Shown: positions 20,996 to 30,570, numbered from the stretch's first letter. The stretch: DNA of 64,000 bases from Burkholderiales bacterium (GCA_003577305.1 QEVL01000018.1:17840-81839); one strand, 5' to 3'. The notes: a model not told the origin generated them from the letters alone. A program made the numbers and translations.

Positions 20996-21465
20996 GCCTT
21001 CCCTCCGTCTCGGGCAGCCGCGACCGCCTCCTCGATCGTGGACAGGTGGCGGGTCTCGGCCAGTGCAAACTGCAGGGCCCGGATGCGCACTGCCTCGCTG
21101 GGCGAGGTGGCCGCGATGCGCTCGAAGATGGCCCGCATCCCGCGCTCGTTGACTCGCGCGATCTCGAGCGCGTCTTCGAGCGGCATGCCTGCAACCGGTC
21201 GCGCCGGCCGCATCGGCAGCGCCCAGGCGACCTGCTCGGCCAGTATCGTCCCCACTTCGAGATCGGGCAAGTCGCGTTCGATGCGCGCCGCCTGCTCGCT
21301 CTCGAGCACGGCGAGGCGCGAGAACAGCCGCGTCACCTGCGGCACCTGCGTGACCGAGGGTTCCCTGGCCAGCCGACGATAGCCCGCAGCAGCCTCGCGC
21401 CGCATTGCCAGAGCCCTGGCGAGCAGGTCGCGAAGCGACACGACGTCAGGAACAACGGAATCCAT
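20992..21465 (-). CDS. Ferritin-like/rubrerythrin-type helical protein
   Basis: A 157-residue all-helical protein resembling the ferritin-like superfamily. It has helical segments around MRREAAAGYRRLAREP, RLAVLESEQAARIERDLP, EIARVNERGMRAIFERIA and ALAETRHLSTIEEAV. Spaced Glu residues (EAAAGY, ESEQ, NERG, ETRH) could be di-iron ligands, but the set is not canonical. The start MDSVVPD was chosen over an upstream ATG that overlaps the FNR-like dyad. It heads a leftward stress gene string. Confidence 0.65.
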   Translation of the reverse strand: MDSVVPDVVSLRDLLARALAMRREAAAGYRRLAREPSVTQVPQVTRLFSRLAVLESEQAARIERDLPDLEVGTILAEQVAWALPMRPARPVAGMPLEDALEIARVNERGMRAIFERIAATSPSEAVRIRALQFALAETRHLSTIEEAVAAARDGGKA

Positions 21466-21499
21466 CGGGGTATCGTGCCCCGGGGTTCGCGTCGCCGAC

Positions 21500-21513
21500 T
21501 TGATGCCGGTCAA
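21500..21513 (-). promoter_or_regulatory. FNR/Dnr-like box upstream of the ferritin-like/HPF/antiporter/Usp string
   Basis: TTGAT-GCCG-GTCAA fully matches TTGAY-N4-RTCAA. Its centre is about 42 bases upstream of the chosen ATG, so a class II promoter would give an almost leaderless transcript. The site overlaps the stop codon of the adjacent EamA gene. No strong -10 is visible. Confidence 0.5.
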
Positions 21514-22424
21514 TCGGGGTTCAGCCCCTCACTGCCGCGCGGCCGCGGGCTTGCGCGACGACGGAAATCGAGTACGCCGGTCGTCAGCGCGGTTCCGAAA
21601 AGGATGGTGGCGGTGCCCAGCAGCATGCCGGCCGTGATTGCCTCCCCCAGGAACAACGCGCCCCAGAACATGCCGAACACCGGAACCAGTAAAGTGACTG
21701 CGATCGCGCGGGCAGCGCCGACGCGCGCGATCAGCCGGAAAAAGAGCACGTACGCGAGGCCGGTGGCGAACACCCCGAGCAACATCGTGCTCGTCCACGC
21801 CCGGGCGTCGGGCGGCGTTTGCGGCCAGCGGATGATCGCGAACGGCAGGAGCATCATCGTCGCGAACAACTGGCTGCCTGCCGCGCCGGTCAACGGGCCC
21901 ACGTCCGCGAGGTGCTTCCTCGCGGCAACGGCGGAAAAACCGTACAGCGCGGTCGCGAGCAGCGCGGCCAGCAGCGGCCAGGGCGACTCCCCGGCGACGA
22001 CTCCGTGCCGGCTCAGCACCAGAACGAGTACGCCGGCGAAACCGATCAGCAGGCCGGCGACGCGCAGGCGGCCGAGCCGCTCGCCGATCCAGAGGAAAGC
22101 CACGATCGCGCCCCAGAACGGCGAGGTCGCGTTCAGGATCGCGGTGAAGCCCGCGCTCAGCGACTGCATCGCGTAGCCCAGCAGCGCGAACGGCAGCGCC
22201 GAATTCACCAGTCCGATCCAGGCAATCGGGGCGGCGTTCGCTCGCAACTCGGCCGCGCCGGCCCCGCGCAGCGCGAATGGCAACAACACCGCCGCCGCGA
22301 TGCCGGTGCGCAGGCTCATCAGCGGAAAAGCGCCGAATTGCGGCGCGGCCACGCGCATGAACATGAACGACGCGCCCCACAGCGCGGCGAGCAGCACCAG
22401 ATCGGCGAGGTCGCGGCGCCTCAT
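21510..22424 (-). CDS. EamA/DMT-family drug/metabolite transporter
   Basis: A 304-residue inner-membrane protein with ten hydrophobic helices in two EamA repeats. The first has LLAALWGASFMFMRVAAPQFG and SLRTGIAAAVLLPF. The second starts near LLAALLATALYGFSAVAARK and ends with PVFGMFWGALFLGEAI. Members export amino acids, metabolites or drugs; the substrate is not predictable. It lies 3 bases after the ogt stop region on the same strand as the DNA-repair genes' downstream end, so it may be read with them. Confidence 0.9.
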   Translation of the reverse strand: MRRRDLADLVLLAALWGASFMFMRVAAPQFGAFPLMSLRTGIAAAVLLPFALRGAGAAELRANAAPIAWIGLVNSALPFALLGYAMQSLSAGFTAILNATSPFWGAIVAFLWIGERLGRLRVAGLLIGFAGVLVLVLSRHGVVAGESPWPLLAALLATALYGFSAVAARKHLADVGPLTGAAGSQLFATMMLLPFAIIRWPQTPPDARAWTSTMLLGVFATGLAYVLFFRLIARVGAARAIAVTLLVPVFGMFWGALFLGEAITAGMLLGTATILFGTALTTGVLDFRRRASPRPRGSEGLNPD

Positions 22425-22427
22425 CGC

Positions 22428-22922
22428 TCAGCGCACCGCCTCGTGGCGCAGCAGCGCGCGCTTGCGCTCGATGCCGCCGGTGTAGCCGGTGAGCGAGCCG
22501 TCGCTGCCGACGACACGGTGGCAGGGCACGATGATCGATACCGGGTTGCGCCCGATGGCGGCGCCCGCGGCGCGCACGCCGCGCGGCGAGCCGGCGGCAC
22601 GCGCCACTTGCGCGTAGCTGCGCGTCTGGCCGTACGGAATTTCGAGCAACTGCGCCCAGACGCGGCGCTGGAAATCGGTACCCTCGAGTCCGAGCGGCAG
22701 ATCGAAGACAGTGCGTCGCCCCGCCTCGTACTCGGCGACCTGACGGCGCGTGGCCGCGAGCACCGGCCAGTCGTCGTCGCGCACCGCGCTTTCGCCCCCC
22801 GGCGCATCGAGCTCGGGCTGGTCTTTCTGGCCGACGAAATACAGCCCTGCGAGCCGCCCGTCGCGGGCAATCGCGAGCAATTCGCCGAAACGCGATTCGA
22901 ACTGCGCATAGCGGGTCTTCAT
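22428..22922 (-). CDS. ogt: Methylated-DNA-[protein]-cysteine S-methyltransferase
   Basis: A 164-residue suicide repair protein that takes the O6-alkyl group from guanine onto its active Cys in IIVPCHRVVGSDGSLTGYTGG. The DNA-binding helix region FQRRVWAQLLEIPYGQTRSYAQVA precedes it. The start overlaps the stop of the upstream glycosylase (ATGA). Together they form an alkylation-repair pair: direct reversal plus base excision. Confidence 0.96.
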   Translation of the reverse strand: MKTRYAQFESRFGELLAIARDGRLAGLYFVGQKDQPELDAPGGESAVRDDDWPVLAATRRQVAEYEAGRRTVFDLPLGLEGTDFQRRVWAQLLEIPYGQTRSYAQVARAAGSPRGVRAAGAAIGRNPVSIIVPCHRVVGSDGSLTGYTGGIERKRALLRHEAVR

Positions 22923-24361
22923 GTGTTCGCTCCCATCGACGCCCAGAGATCCATTACCACGTAGGCCCGCCAGGGCTGCCACTGGCGGGCCCGCTCGCGG
23001 GCCTGCGCCGGCGTGCGCGCATCGAGCGCCCTGAGCACCGCGAGATCGCCGGCCGGGAACGCATCGGGCCAGCACAGCGCACGCATCGCGATGTACTGTG
23101 CGGTCCAGTCGCCGATGCCGGGAATCGACCGCAATGCTGCCATCGTCTCGTCGACCGGCGCGCGCGGCTCGAGCGCGAGGCGCCCTTCGGCAAGCGCACG
23201 CGCGAGCGTCCGGATCGCTTCGGCGCGCCGACCCTGGATGCCCAGCCCGGCGATCGCGGCAACCTCCAGTCCCGCGACCGTCTGCGGCGTCGGGAACAGC
23301 CGCGCGAGACCGGCTGGCGCCGCGCCGTCGAGCGGATCGCCATAGCGCTCCGCAAGCCTGGCGATGACGGTGCGGGCGGCCTTCACGCTGACCTGCTGGC
23401 CGACGATGCCGCGCACCGCGAGTTCGAAGCCGTCGAAGGATCCGATCAGGCGCATCGGCGCGCTGCCGGGCGGGTGCGCCGGCAGCACGCGCTGCAACTG
23501 CGCCGGCTCGCAATCGAGATCGAAGAGGTCGCGCACGCGCTGCAGCACCGGAGGAATCGCCGGCGCGAGCGACGCCGACAGTTCCACTTCGAGCAGCGCG
23601 CGCGACGGCAGCGGGCGCACCGCGAGCCAGCCGCGCAATTCCTGCGCACCCGCCTGCCAGCGCACCGTGCGGCAGTATGCGTCGCCGCCGGCGAACTCGA
23701 CGCGCTCGACTGCGCGTGCCGCGAGGAACGTGAGTGAACGCTTCCAGTCGCAAGGCGGCCGGTAGGCGAGCCGGAAACGCATCGTCGCCGCCGGTCGCGC
23801 ACCGGCGTGCGAGCGCAACTGCGTCGGGCTGAGCCGATAGCGCTCGCGAAACGCCGCATTGAAGCGGCGCAGGCTCCCGAAACCCGAGGCAGCGGCGATC
23901 TCGGTGGCCGGCAGCGCGGTGTCGGTGAGCAGCCGCTTGGCGAGCAGCAGGCGCTGCGTCTGCGCATATTCGAGCGCAGTCACGCCGAACTCTGCCTTGA
24001 AGACGCGGCGCAAATGCCGCGAACTGGTGCCCACGCGGGCCGCCACTGCCTCGACGCCGGCGCGATCGAGTCCGCCCGCCTCGATCAGCCGCGCCGCCGC
24101 CTGCGCGAGGCGCGATCCGGCATCGATGCCGGCGCGGCCCGGCGCCAGTTCCGGGCGACACCGCAGACACGGACGGAATCCGTGGCTCTCGGCCTGCGCC
24201 GCGCTGGAGAAAAAGCGGCAGTTGCCGGGTTTCGGCGTGCGCACGCGGCACACGGGCCGGCAATAGACGCCGGTCGAGCGCACGCCGACGTACAGGCGCC
24301 CGTCGAAGCGCGCGTCGTGCGCGAGAAGGGCTGCGTAGCAGGCATCTGGATCGAGGAGCAT
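22919..24361 (-). CDS. Ada-type regulator/AlkA DNA-3-methyladenine glycosylase fusion
   Basis: A 480-residue fusion. The N-terminal Ada zinc domain (about 1-80) keeps four Cys in YCRPVCR, NCRFF and CLRCRPE; in Ada the first accepts methyl from phosphotriesters. An AraC-type HTH (about 85-180) contains VGTSSRHLRRVFKAEFGVTALEY. AlkA N-domain and HhH-GPD glycosylase (about 190-480) follow, with RGIVGQQVSVKAA and IPGIGDWTAQYIAMRAL, and catalytic Asp in FPAGDLAV. The layout suggests methylation-induced self-regulation plus repair. It is coupled to ogt. Confidence 0.94.
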   Translation of the reverse strand: MLLDPDACYAALLAHDARFDGRLYVGVRSTGVYCRPVCRVRTPKPGNCRFFSSAAQAESHGFRPCLRCRPELAPGRAGIDAGSRLAQAAARLIEAGGLDRAGVEAVAARVGTSSRHLRRVFKAEFGVTALEYAQTQRLLLAKRLLTDTALPATEIAAASGFGSLRRFNAAFRERYRLSPTQLRSHAGARPAATMRFRLAYRPPCDWKRSLTFLAARAVERVEFAGGDAYCRTVRWQAGAQELRGWLAVRPLPSRALLEVELSASLAPAIPPVLQRVRDLFDLDCEPAQLQRVLPAHPPGSAPMRLIGSFDGFELAVRGIVGQQVSVKAARTVIARLAERYGDPLDGAAPAGLARLFPTPQTVAGLEVAAIAGLGIQGRRAEAIRTLARALAEGRLALEPRAPVDETMAALRSIPGIGDWTAQYIAMRALCWPDAFPAGDLAVLRALDARTPAQARERARQWQPWRAYVVMDLWASMGANT

Positions 24362-24458
24362 GGACCGATTATGCGCCGCGGCCCGGCTCGTCGCTCGCCG
24401 TTTTCGGACACGGACTTCGTGCCCTGTGCGAGGCACGGGAGCGTGCGCGCGGCCGGCT

Positions 24459-27400
24459 TCAATACTCGAGCAGCAGGTCGTGCGCCGCGACCGTTTCGCC
24501 CGGCCTCACGTGCACAGCGCGCACCGTGCCGTCGCGCTCGGCACGGATCTGCGTCTCCATTTTCATCGCCTCGATCGACACCAGCGGGTCGCCGGGGCGC
24601 ACCGATTGTCCGGCCTTCACTGCCACGGTGACGACCATGCCCGGCATCGGCGCGGGAACGTGCGCCGCATTGCCCGACTCGGCCTGCATGCGCCTGGGCG
24701 CGCGCGCCGCACCCGCCTTCTCGATGCGCATCGTGCGCGGCTGGCCGTTGAGTTCGAAGAACACGCGCACCAGTCCCTCCTCCTCGGCCGGCGCCATCCC
24801 CTGCATGCTCACGATCAGCGTCTTGCCGCGATCGATCTCGATCGCGATCTCCTCGCGCTCGCGCATTCCGTAGAAGAAAGTCTGCGTCGGCAGCAGGCTC
24901 ACGTCGCCGTATTGCCTGCGATGCTCCGCATATTCGCGGAACACCTTCGGATACATCAGCCAGGAAGCCAGGTCGTCGTCGCCGATGCGATGGCCGGCCG
25001 CCTTGCCGGCGTCCTGGCGCGCCTGCTCCAGGTCGACCGGCGCGAGCCGGTCACCGGGGCGGTATGGCGCCGGCGGCTCGGCGAGCAGCGGATGCGCGCT
25101 GTCGCACCCGAGCACCTTGCGCGACAGCGCCTGCGGGAAACCATCGGGCGGGAAGCCCAGTTCGCCGCGAAACAGCGACACCACGCTCTCGGGAAACGCG
25201 ATCTGGCGCGCCGGATCGTGCACGTCGTCGGCCGACAGGTCGTTGGCCACCATGAACAGCGCCATGTCGCCGACGACTTTCGAAGTGGGCGTGACCTTCA
25301 CGATGTCGCCGAACAGGCGGTTCACTTCGGCGTAGGCCTGTGCCACTTCCGGCCAGCGCTGCTCGAGCCCGAGCGCGCGCGCCTGCTCGCGCAGGTTCGT
25401 GTACTGCCCGCCCGGCATCTCGTGCCGGTAGACATCGGCAGTGCCGGCGCGGATGTCGGACTCGAACGGCGCATAGAGCCGCCGCGCGCCCTCCCAGTAA
25501 TGGGAGATCTGCTGCATTGCGGTGCGGTCGACGCCGGTGTCGCGCTCGCCGCCCTCGAGAGCGGCCACGATCGCTCCCAGGTTCGGCTGCGAGGTGAGTC
25601 CGCTCATCGCATCCATTGCGCCATCGACCGCGTCGGCGCCCCCGTCGATCGCCGCGAGCACCGAAGCCGCTGCCGCGCCGCTTGTGTCGTGCGTGTGGAA
25701 ATGCACCGGCAAGCCGGTCTCCTCGCGCAATGCGCGCACCAGTTCGCGCGCCGCGCGCGGCCGGCACACGCCCGCCATGTCCTTGACGCCGATCAGGTGC
25801 ACACCCGCACGCTGCAACTGGCGCGCGGTCTCGAGGTAGTAGCGCAGCCCGTACTTCGGGCGCGACGCGTCGAAGAGGTCGCCCGTGTAACAGATCGCGC
25901 CTTCGCACAGCGCCCCCGATTCGAGCACCGCGTCGATCGACACGCGCATGTTCCCGACCCAGTTCAGCGAGTCGAACACCCGAAACAGGTCGATGCCGCC
26001 GGCGGCCGCGCGCGTGACGAACCAGCGCACCACGTTGTCGCTGTAATTCGTGTAGCCGACCGCGTTGCTGCCGCGCAGCAGCATCTGCAGCATGATATTC
26101 GGCACCGCCTCGCGCAGCCGCGCGAGCCGCTCCCAGGGGTCTTCCTTCAGGAAACGCAGCGCGACGTCGAAAGTCGCTCCGCCCCAGCATTCGAGCGACA
26201 GGAGCTGCGGCAGCATCCGCGCGTAATACGGGGCAATGCGCAGCATCTCGACGGTGCGCATCCGCGTCGCGAACAATGACTGGTGCGCATCTCGCATCGT
26301 GGTGTCGGTGAGCAGCACGCGCTGCTGCGCGCGCATCCATTCGGCAAAGCGCTGCGGACCGAGTTCGCGCAACCGCTGGCGCGTGCCCGCGGGCGGCGGC
26401 GCAGCGAGGTCGACCGGCGCCGCAGCGCTCGCGCGCGCCGCTTCGGCCGCACCCGCTGCGTCGCCGCGGCGGTGGCGCGGCAACGCCAGCGGCTGATGCG
26501 ACGACTCGGGCCGCGCACGCCCCTTCATGTCGGGATGGCCGTTCACCGTCACTTCGCCGATGTAGCGCAGCAGCCGCGTCGCCCGGTCGCGTCGCTTCGG
26601 GAAACGGAACAGCTCGGGCGTCGTGTCGATGAAGCGCGTGGTCACCCGGCCGGCCGCGAAGTCCGGGTGGTTGATCACGTTCTCCACGAACTGCAGGTTG
26701 GTTGCAAGCCCGCGGATCCGGAATTCGCGCAGCCCGCGGTCCATCCGCCGGATCGCCTCCCCGGCGCTCGGTGCCCAGGCAGTCACCTTCACCAGCAACG
26801 AGTCGTAATACGGCGTGATCAGCGCCCCGGCGTAAGCGGTGCCGCCGTCCAGTCGCAGGCCGAAACCGGCGGCGCTGCGATAGGCGGTGATGCGTCCGTA
26901 ATCGGGAGTAAAGTTGTTCTCCGGATCTTCGGTGGTGATCCGGCACTGCAGCGCGTGGCCGTTCAGCCGGATCTCTTCCTGGCGCGGCACCGGGCAATCG
27001 GCGTCGCCGATGCGCGCACCCTCGCTGATGCGCAATTGCGCCTTGACGATGTCGATGCCGGTCACCTGCTCGGTCACCGTGTGCTCGACCTGGATGCGCG
27101 GGTTGACCTCGATGAAGTAGAAGCGCCCGGTGTCGGCGTCCATCAGGAACTCGATCGTCCCGGCGTGCGTGTAATCCACCTGCCGCGCCAGCCGCAACGC
27201 CGCCTCGCACAGTTCCGAGCGGCGCTCGTCGTCGAGGTACGGCGCCGGCGCGCGCTCGACCACTTTCTGGTTGCGCCGCTGCACCGAGCAATCGCGCTCG
27301 AACAGGTGCACCAGGTTGCCGTGGCGGTCGCCGATCACCTGGACTTCGACGTGGCGCGCGTTGCGCACCAGTTTCTCGAGATAGACCTCGTCGTTGCCGA

Positions 27401-27983
27401 AAGCGGCCGCGGCTTCGCGCCGGGCGGCCGGCAATTGCGCTTCGAGGTCGGCGTGGGATTCGATCACCCGCATCCCGCGGCCGCCCCCGCCCCAGCTCGC
27501 CTTGAGCATCAGCGGATAGCCGATTCCGGCCGCCAGCCGCAGCGCCTCGGCGGGATCGGCGGGCAACGGGCCGGTGGCCGGCATCACCGGCACCGAGGCC
27601 GCGACCGCCGCCGCCCGGGCCGAAATCTTGTTGCCCAGCGTAGTCATCGCTTCCGGCGTCGGCCCGACGAAGACGATGCCGACGGCCGCGCAGGCGCGCG
27701 CGAAATCAGGGTTCTCCGACAGGAACCCGTAACCCGGATGGATCGCGTCGACTTTCGCGCACCGGGCGATGCGGATGATGTCGTCGATGTCCAGGTACGC
27801 CTGCAGCGGCTTGCGCCCTTCGCCGACCAGGTAGCTCTCGTCGGCCTTGAAGCGGTGCAGCGCGAAGCGGTCTTCGTGCGAATAGATGGCGACCGTGCGC
27901 ATGCCGAGTTCGGCGGCGGCGCGCATCACGCGAATCGCGATTTCGGAGCGGTTCGCGACGAGAACCGACTGGATGCGTGGCAT
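24459..27983 (-). CDS. pyc: Pyruvate carboxylase
   Basis: A 1174-residue biotin enzyme making oxaloacetate from pyruvate, bicarbonate and ATP. The biotin carboxylase (about 1-455) starts IQSVLVANRSEIAIRVMRAA and has KASWGGGGRGMRV. The carboxyltransferase (from about 530) has LLTDTTMRDAHQSLFATRMR and metal-binding VHLIGVKDMAG / FHTHDTSG. The C-terminal biotin carrier has VSIEAMKMETQI. Full length for single-chain Pyc. The start MPRIQSVL was chosen because upstream residues are non-conserved. It is anaplerotic and stands as a single gene. Confidence 0.96.
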   Translation of the reverse strand: MPRIQSVLVANRSEIAIRVMRAAAELGMRTVAIYSHEDRFALHRFKADESYLVGEGRKPLQAYLDIDDIIRIARCAKVDAIHPGYGFLSENPDFARACAAVGIVFVGPTPEAMTTLGNKISARAAAVAASVPVMPATGPLPADPAEALRLAAGIGYPLMLKASWGGGGRGMRVIESHADLEAQLPAARREAAAAFGNDEVYLEKLVRNARHVEVQVIGDRHGNLVHLFERDCSVQRRNQKVVERAPAPYLDDERRSELCEAALRLARQVDYTHAGTIEFLMDADTGRFYFIEVNPRIQVEHTVTEQVTGIDIVKAQLRISEGARIGDADCPVPRQEEIRLNGHALQCRITTEDPENNFTPDYGRITAYRSAAGFGLRLDGGTAYAGALITPYYDSLLVKVTAWAPSAGEAIRRMDRGLREFRIRGLATNLQFVENVINHPDFAAGRVTTRFIDTTPELFRFPKRRDRATRLLRYIGEVTVNGHPDMKGRARPESSHQPLALPRHRRGDAAGAAEAARASAAAPVDLAAPPPAGTRQRLRELGPQRFAEWMRAQQRVLLTDTTMRDAHQSLFATRMRTVEMLRIAPYYARMLPQLLSLECWGGATFDVALRFLKEDPWERLARLREAVPNIMLQMLLRGSNAVGYTNYSDNVVRWFVTRAAAGGIDLFRVFDSLNWVGNMRVSIDAVLESGALCEGAICYTGDLFDASRPKYGLRYYLETARQLQRAGVHLIGVKDMAGVCRPRAARELVRALREETGLPVHFHTHDTSGAAAASVLAAIDGGADAVDGAMDAMSGLTSQPNLGAIVAALEGGERDTGVDRTAMQQISHYWEGARRLYAPFESDIRAGTADVYRHEMPGGQYTNLREQARALGLEQRWPEVAQAYAEVNRLFGDIVKVTPTSKVVGDMALFMVANDLSADDVHDPARQIAFPESVVSLFRGELGFPPDGFPQALSRKVLGCDSAHPLLAEPPAPYRPGDRLAPVDLEQARQDAGKAAGHRIGDDDLASWLMYPKVFREYAEHRRQYGDVSLLPTQTFFYGMREREEIAIEIDRGKTLIVSMQGMAPAEEEGLVRVFFELNGQPRTMRIEKAGAARAPRRMQAESGNAAHVPAPMPGMVVTVAVKAGQSVRPGDPLVSIEAMKMETQIRAERDGTVRAVHVRPGETVAAHDLLLEY

Positions 27984-28285
27984 TTGCGGACTTCGGGAAT
28001 CGATGAATGCGGGTGCGCACCGCCGGAACCACCCTTGCCGCAGCGCCGGCAATCATGGTCGACCGCGGTTGCGGCCATGCAACACTACGCGCGGATTCCG
28101 GAACCCGCAAATGCCGCGCCATCCCGCGGGGCCATCCGGGGCGGCCCGCACACCAGAGCTGCGCCGTGTTGTCCGCTCGCCACCCGCGAGCGCGGATCCA
28201 GTGCAGTTCCTGCTGATTCACCCGCCTCCAGCAGGTACGATGCTGGCTGCGATGCGCCGCCGGCGCAAGCCTGCGACGACGTTCG
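27984..28285. other. Divergent intergenic region, pyc/protease
   Basis: Three hundred bases between the divergent starts of pyc and the S8 protease. It contains short open frames with no family resemblance. No clear promoter, operator or RNA gene was recognised. It must hold both promoters. Confidence 0.5.
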
Positions 28286-29983
28286 ATGATTTCCTACCCG
28301 CGACGCCTGCCCATCCGCCTGCTCCGTGTGCTCCTCGGCCTCTCGATCAGCGGCCTGCTGGCCGCTTGCGGCGGCGGCGGTGGCAGCGACCCGCCGGACG
28401 GCGACAGGGAGTGCTGCTTCGTCTACGAATCGAGCTGGTTCGTTCCGGCGGTCCAGCAACCCGGGCCCGATCCGTCGCTGGGCAGGCAGTGGCATCTGCT
28501 CAATCTCGGGCAGACCGGCGGCACCCCGGGCGAAGACCTGAGTCTGCCCTGGGTGACCAGCGGCTCATGGGTGCCGGGCTTCCGGGGCGAAGAGGTGCGC
28601 GTGGCGATCGTCGACGACGCGGTCGAGGTGGTCCATCCCGACCTCACGCCGAACTTCGACGCCGGCAAGCCGGAGTCGTACTTCAACTATCGCGTTCCGG
28701 GCCAACTGCCGCTGCCGTACTACTTCGACGAGGACCACGGAACCTCGGTGGCGGGCATCGCACTCGCCCGCGACGACAACACGCTCTTCGGTGCCGGGGT
28801 TGCGCCGCGCGCGTCGCTCGGCGTCTACAACGCGCTGGCGCGCAATCTCGACGCCGACATCGCCGACGCGCTGCGCCGCGATCCGAAAGTCACCGGCGTC
28901 TACAACAACAGCTGGGGCTCGCCGGACAACGGCGTGCTCAATCCGGCCGAAGCGGGTTTCGTCGCCGCGATCACTGCTGGCGTCGAGGGCACGAAGAGCG
29001 TCGAAGCGGGCCGCAACGGCAAGGGCTCGATCTACGTGTTTCCCGCAGGCAACGGCGGCTGCTACCTGCAGCACGCCGACGGCTCCTGCGCGATGTCCGA
29101 GAACTCGAATTACGACGGCTACGTGAACAAGCGCGGCGTGATCGCGGTCTGCGCCGTCGACGACACGGGCCGCGCACCCTATTACGCGGAACCCGGCGCC
29201 AACATCCTGGTCTGCGGCCGTTCGGGCAATACACGCGTGGGCATCACGACACTCGTGCCGCAGGGCGCCGAGCGCACCGACTTCAACGGAACCTCGGCCA
29301 GCGCACCGATGGTGTCGGGCATCGTCGCGCTGATCCTGAAGGAAAGACCCGAGCTGAGCTGGCGCGACGTGCGCCTGATCCTGGCGAAGTCGGCGCGACA
29401 GAACGATCCCGGCGATCCGGGCTGGACGAGCGGCTTCGGCCTGCACTTCAATCCGAAATACGGCTTCGGAGCGGCCGACGCGGCTGCAGCCGTGGCGCTG
29501 GCGAAAACCTGGACATCGATCGACAATGGCAGTCCGGTCATGAAGAGCTGCACCGTCGATCGATCCTTCGTGCCGGCCCGCGGCATTCCCGACGACCCGG
29601 CCACGCCGGTGACCGACAGCATCGGCATCGATGCGAGCAGCTGCATGACGGACATCACGCGCGTCGAGTTCGTCGAGGTGCGTTTCAGGGCCACCCACAG
29701 CTATGCCGGTGACCTGCGCATCGAACTGATCAGTCCGGCCGGCCAGGTGAGCCTGCTGGCGAACGAACGCGTCTGCAACCTCGACAACGACGCGGTCGCC
29801 GACAGCTGCGGCAACTACGACGATCCGGGCCTGCCGCCCTCGGGCTGGCAATTCGGATCGGTGCGCCATCTCGAAGAACCCGCGGCAGGCACCTGGACCT
29901 TGCGGGTCACCGACGCACAAGCAGGCGACGAAGGCCGCTGGAGCTCCTGGGGTCTTACCGTCTGGGGACGACAGGAACCGTGA
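28286..29983 (+). CDS. Kexin-like S8 serine protease lipoprotein with P domain and no propeptide
   Basis: A 565-residue exported protease. The signal peptide ends in a lipobox (SGLLAAC, Cys28), followed by a Gly/Asp linker. The catalytic domain starts abruptly at PSLGRQWHLLNLGQ with no I9 propeptide. The triad is Asp110 (AIVDDAVEVVHPDL), His151 (DHGTSVAGIAL) and Ser337 (NGTSASAPM), with oxyanion Asn256 (FPAGNGG). A P/Homo-B domain (about 430-565) has YAGDLRIELISPAG and a closing WSSWGLTVWG. It should be outer-membrane anchored. The stop overlaps the next gene, which looks like the missing propeptide. Confidence 0.92.
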   Translation: MISYPRRLPIRLLRVLLGLSISGLLAACGGGGGSDPPDGDRECCFVYESSWFVPAVQQPGPDPSLGRQWHLLNLGQTGGTPGEDLSLPWVTSGSWVPGFRGEEVRVAIVDDAVEVVHPDLTPNFDAGKPESYFNYRVPGQLPLPYYFDEDHGTSVAGIALARDDNTLFGAGVAPRASLGVYNALARNLDADIADALRRDPKVTGVYNNSWGSPDNGVLNPAEAGFVAAITAGVEGTKSVEAGRNGKGSIYVFPAGNGGCYLQHADGSCAMSENSNYDGYVNKRGVIAVCAVDDTGRAPYYAEPGANILVCGRSGNTRVGITTLVPQGAERTDFNGTSASAPMVSGIVALILKERPELSWRDVRLILAKSARQNDPGDPGWTSGFGLHFNPKYGFGAADAAAAVALAKTWTSIDNGSPVMKSCTVDRSFVPARGIPDDPATPVTDSIGIDASSCMTDITRVEFVEVRFRATHSYAGDLRIELISPAGQVSLLANERVCNLDNDAVADSCGNYDDPGLPPSGWQFGSVRHLEEPAAGTWTLRVTDAQAGDEGRWSSWGLTVWGRQEP

Positions 29984-30570
29984 TGCGATCCGCAATCGTG
30001 ACGCTGGCGGGCCTGGCCTTTGCCGCCTGGTCGCTCGCCGGTGAACCGGGGCGCCCATTGCCGAAAAAACCGGGCCCGGTGCCGGCGGACAAGGCGGCAG
30101 CCGCGGCGATCGGCAAGCCGGCCAATGCATCGGCCGGGCACTACTGGTACGAGAACGGCCAGAGGAAGGCCCTGCGGATCGACCCCGCCTGGGTCGCCGA
30201 TTTCTCCTCGCCCGGCAGACCCGAACGGGGCAGGCCGCGCACGCCGCTGAAACGCTTCATCGGCGGCGAGAAGGCGCTCGAGACGCTGCCTGGCGGGGCA
30301 TCACCGGTGTTCCGCGACGCCAACGGCGCCGCGCGCGCACTGGGCGGCGGTGTCATCGTGCGGCTGCGCGCAGCCGACCTGCCCCACGCACGCGCGCGCC
30401 TGGCCGACGCCGGCCTGGTGCCGGTGCGGCCGCTCGACCCCGAAGGTCGCACCTGGCTGGTCGATTCGCCGCCGGGGCTGCCGTCGCTGGCACTCGCCAA
30501 CCAGCTGCACGAGAGCGGCAGGTTCGAAGCGGCCAGCCCGAACTGGTGGCGGCCCCGCGCACTGAAGTAG
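29983..30570 (+). CDS. Secreted propeptide-like chaperone/inhibitor for the upstream protease (predicted)
   Basis: A 195-residue exported protein with signal peptide (MRSAIVTLAGLAFAAWSLA). The N-terminal half is basic and proline-rich. The C-terminal half (about 100-195) reads like a subtilase prodomain: GGGVIVRLRAADLPHARARL, then VRPLDPEGRTWLVDSPP, and ALANQLHESGRFEAASPNW. Such a prodomain normally precedes the catalytic domain, which is lacking in the preceding gene. The arrangement recalls Aeromonas sobria protease ASP and its downstream ORF2 chaperone. The ATG overlaps the protease stop; a GTG three bases earlier is possible. Confidence 0.72.
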   Translation: MRSAIVTLAGLAFAAWSLAGEPGRPLPKKPGPVPADKAAAAAIGKPANASAGHYWYENGQRKALRIDPAWVADFSSPGRPERGRPRTPLKRFIGGEKALETLPGGASPVFRDANGAARALGGGVIVRLRAADLPHARARLADAGLVPVRPLDPEGRTWLVDSPPGLPSLALANQLHESGRFEAASPNWWRPRALK

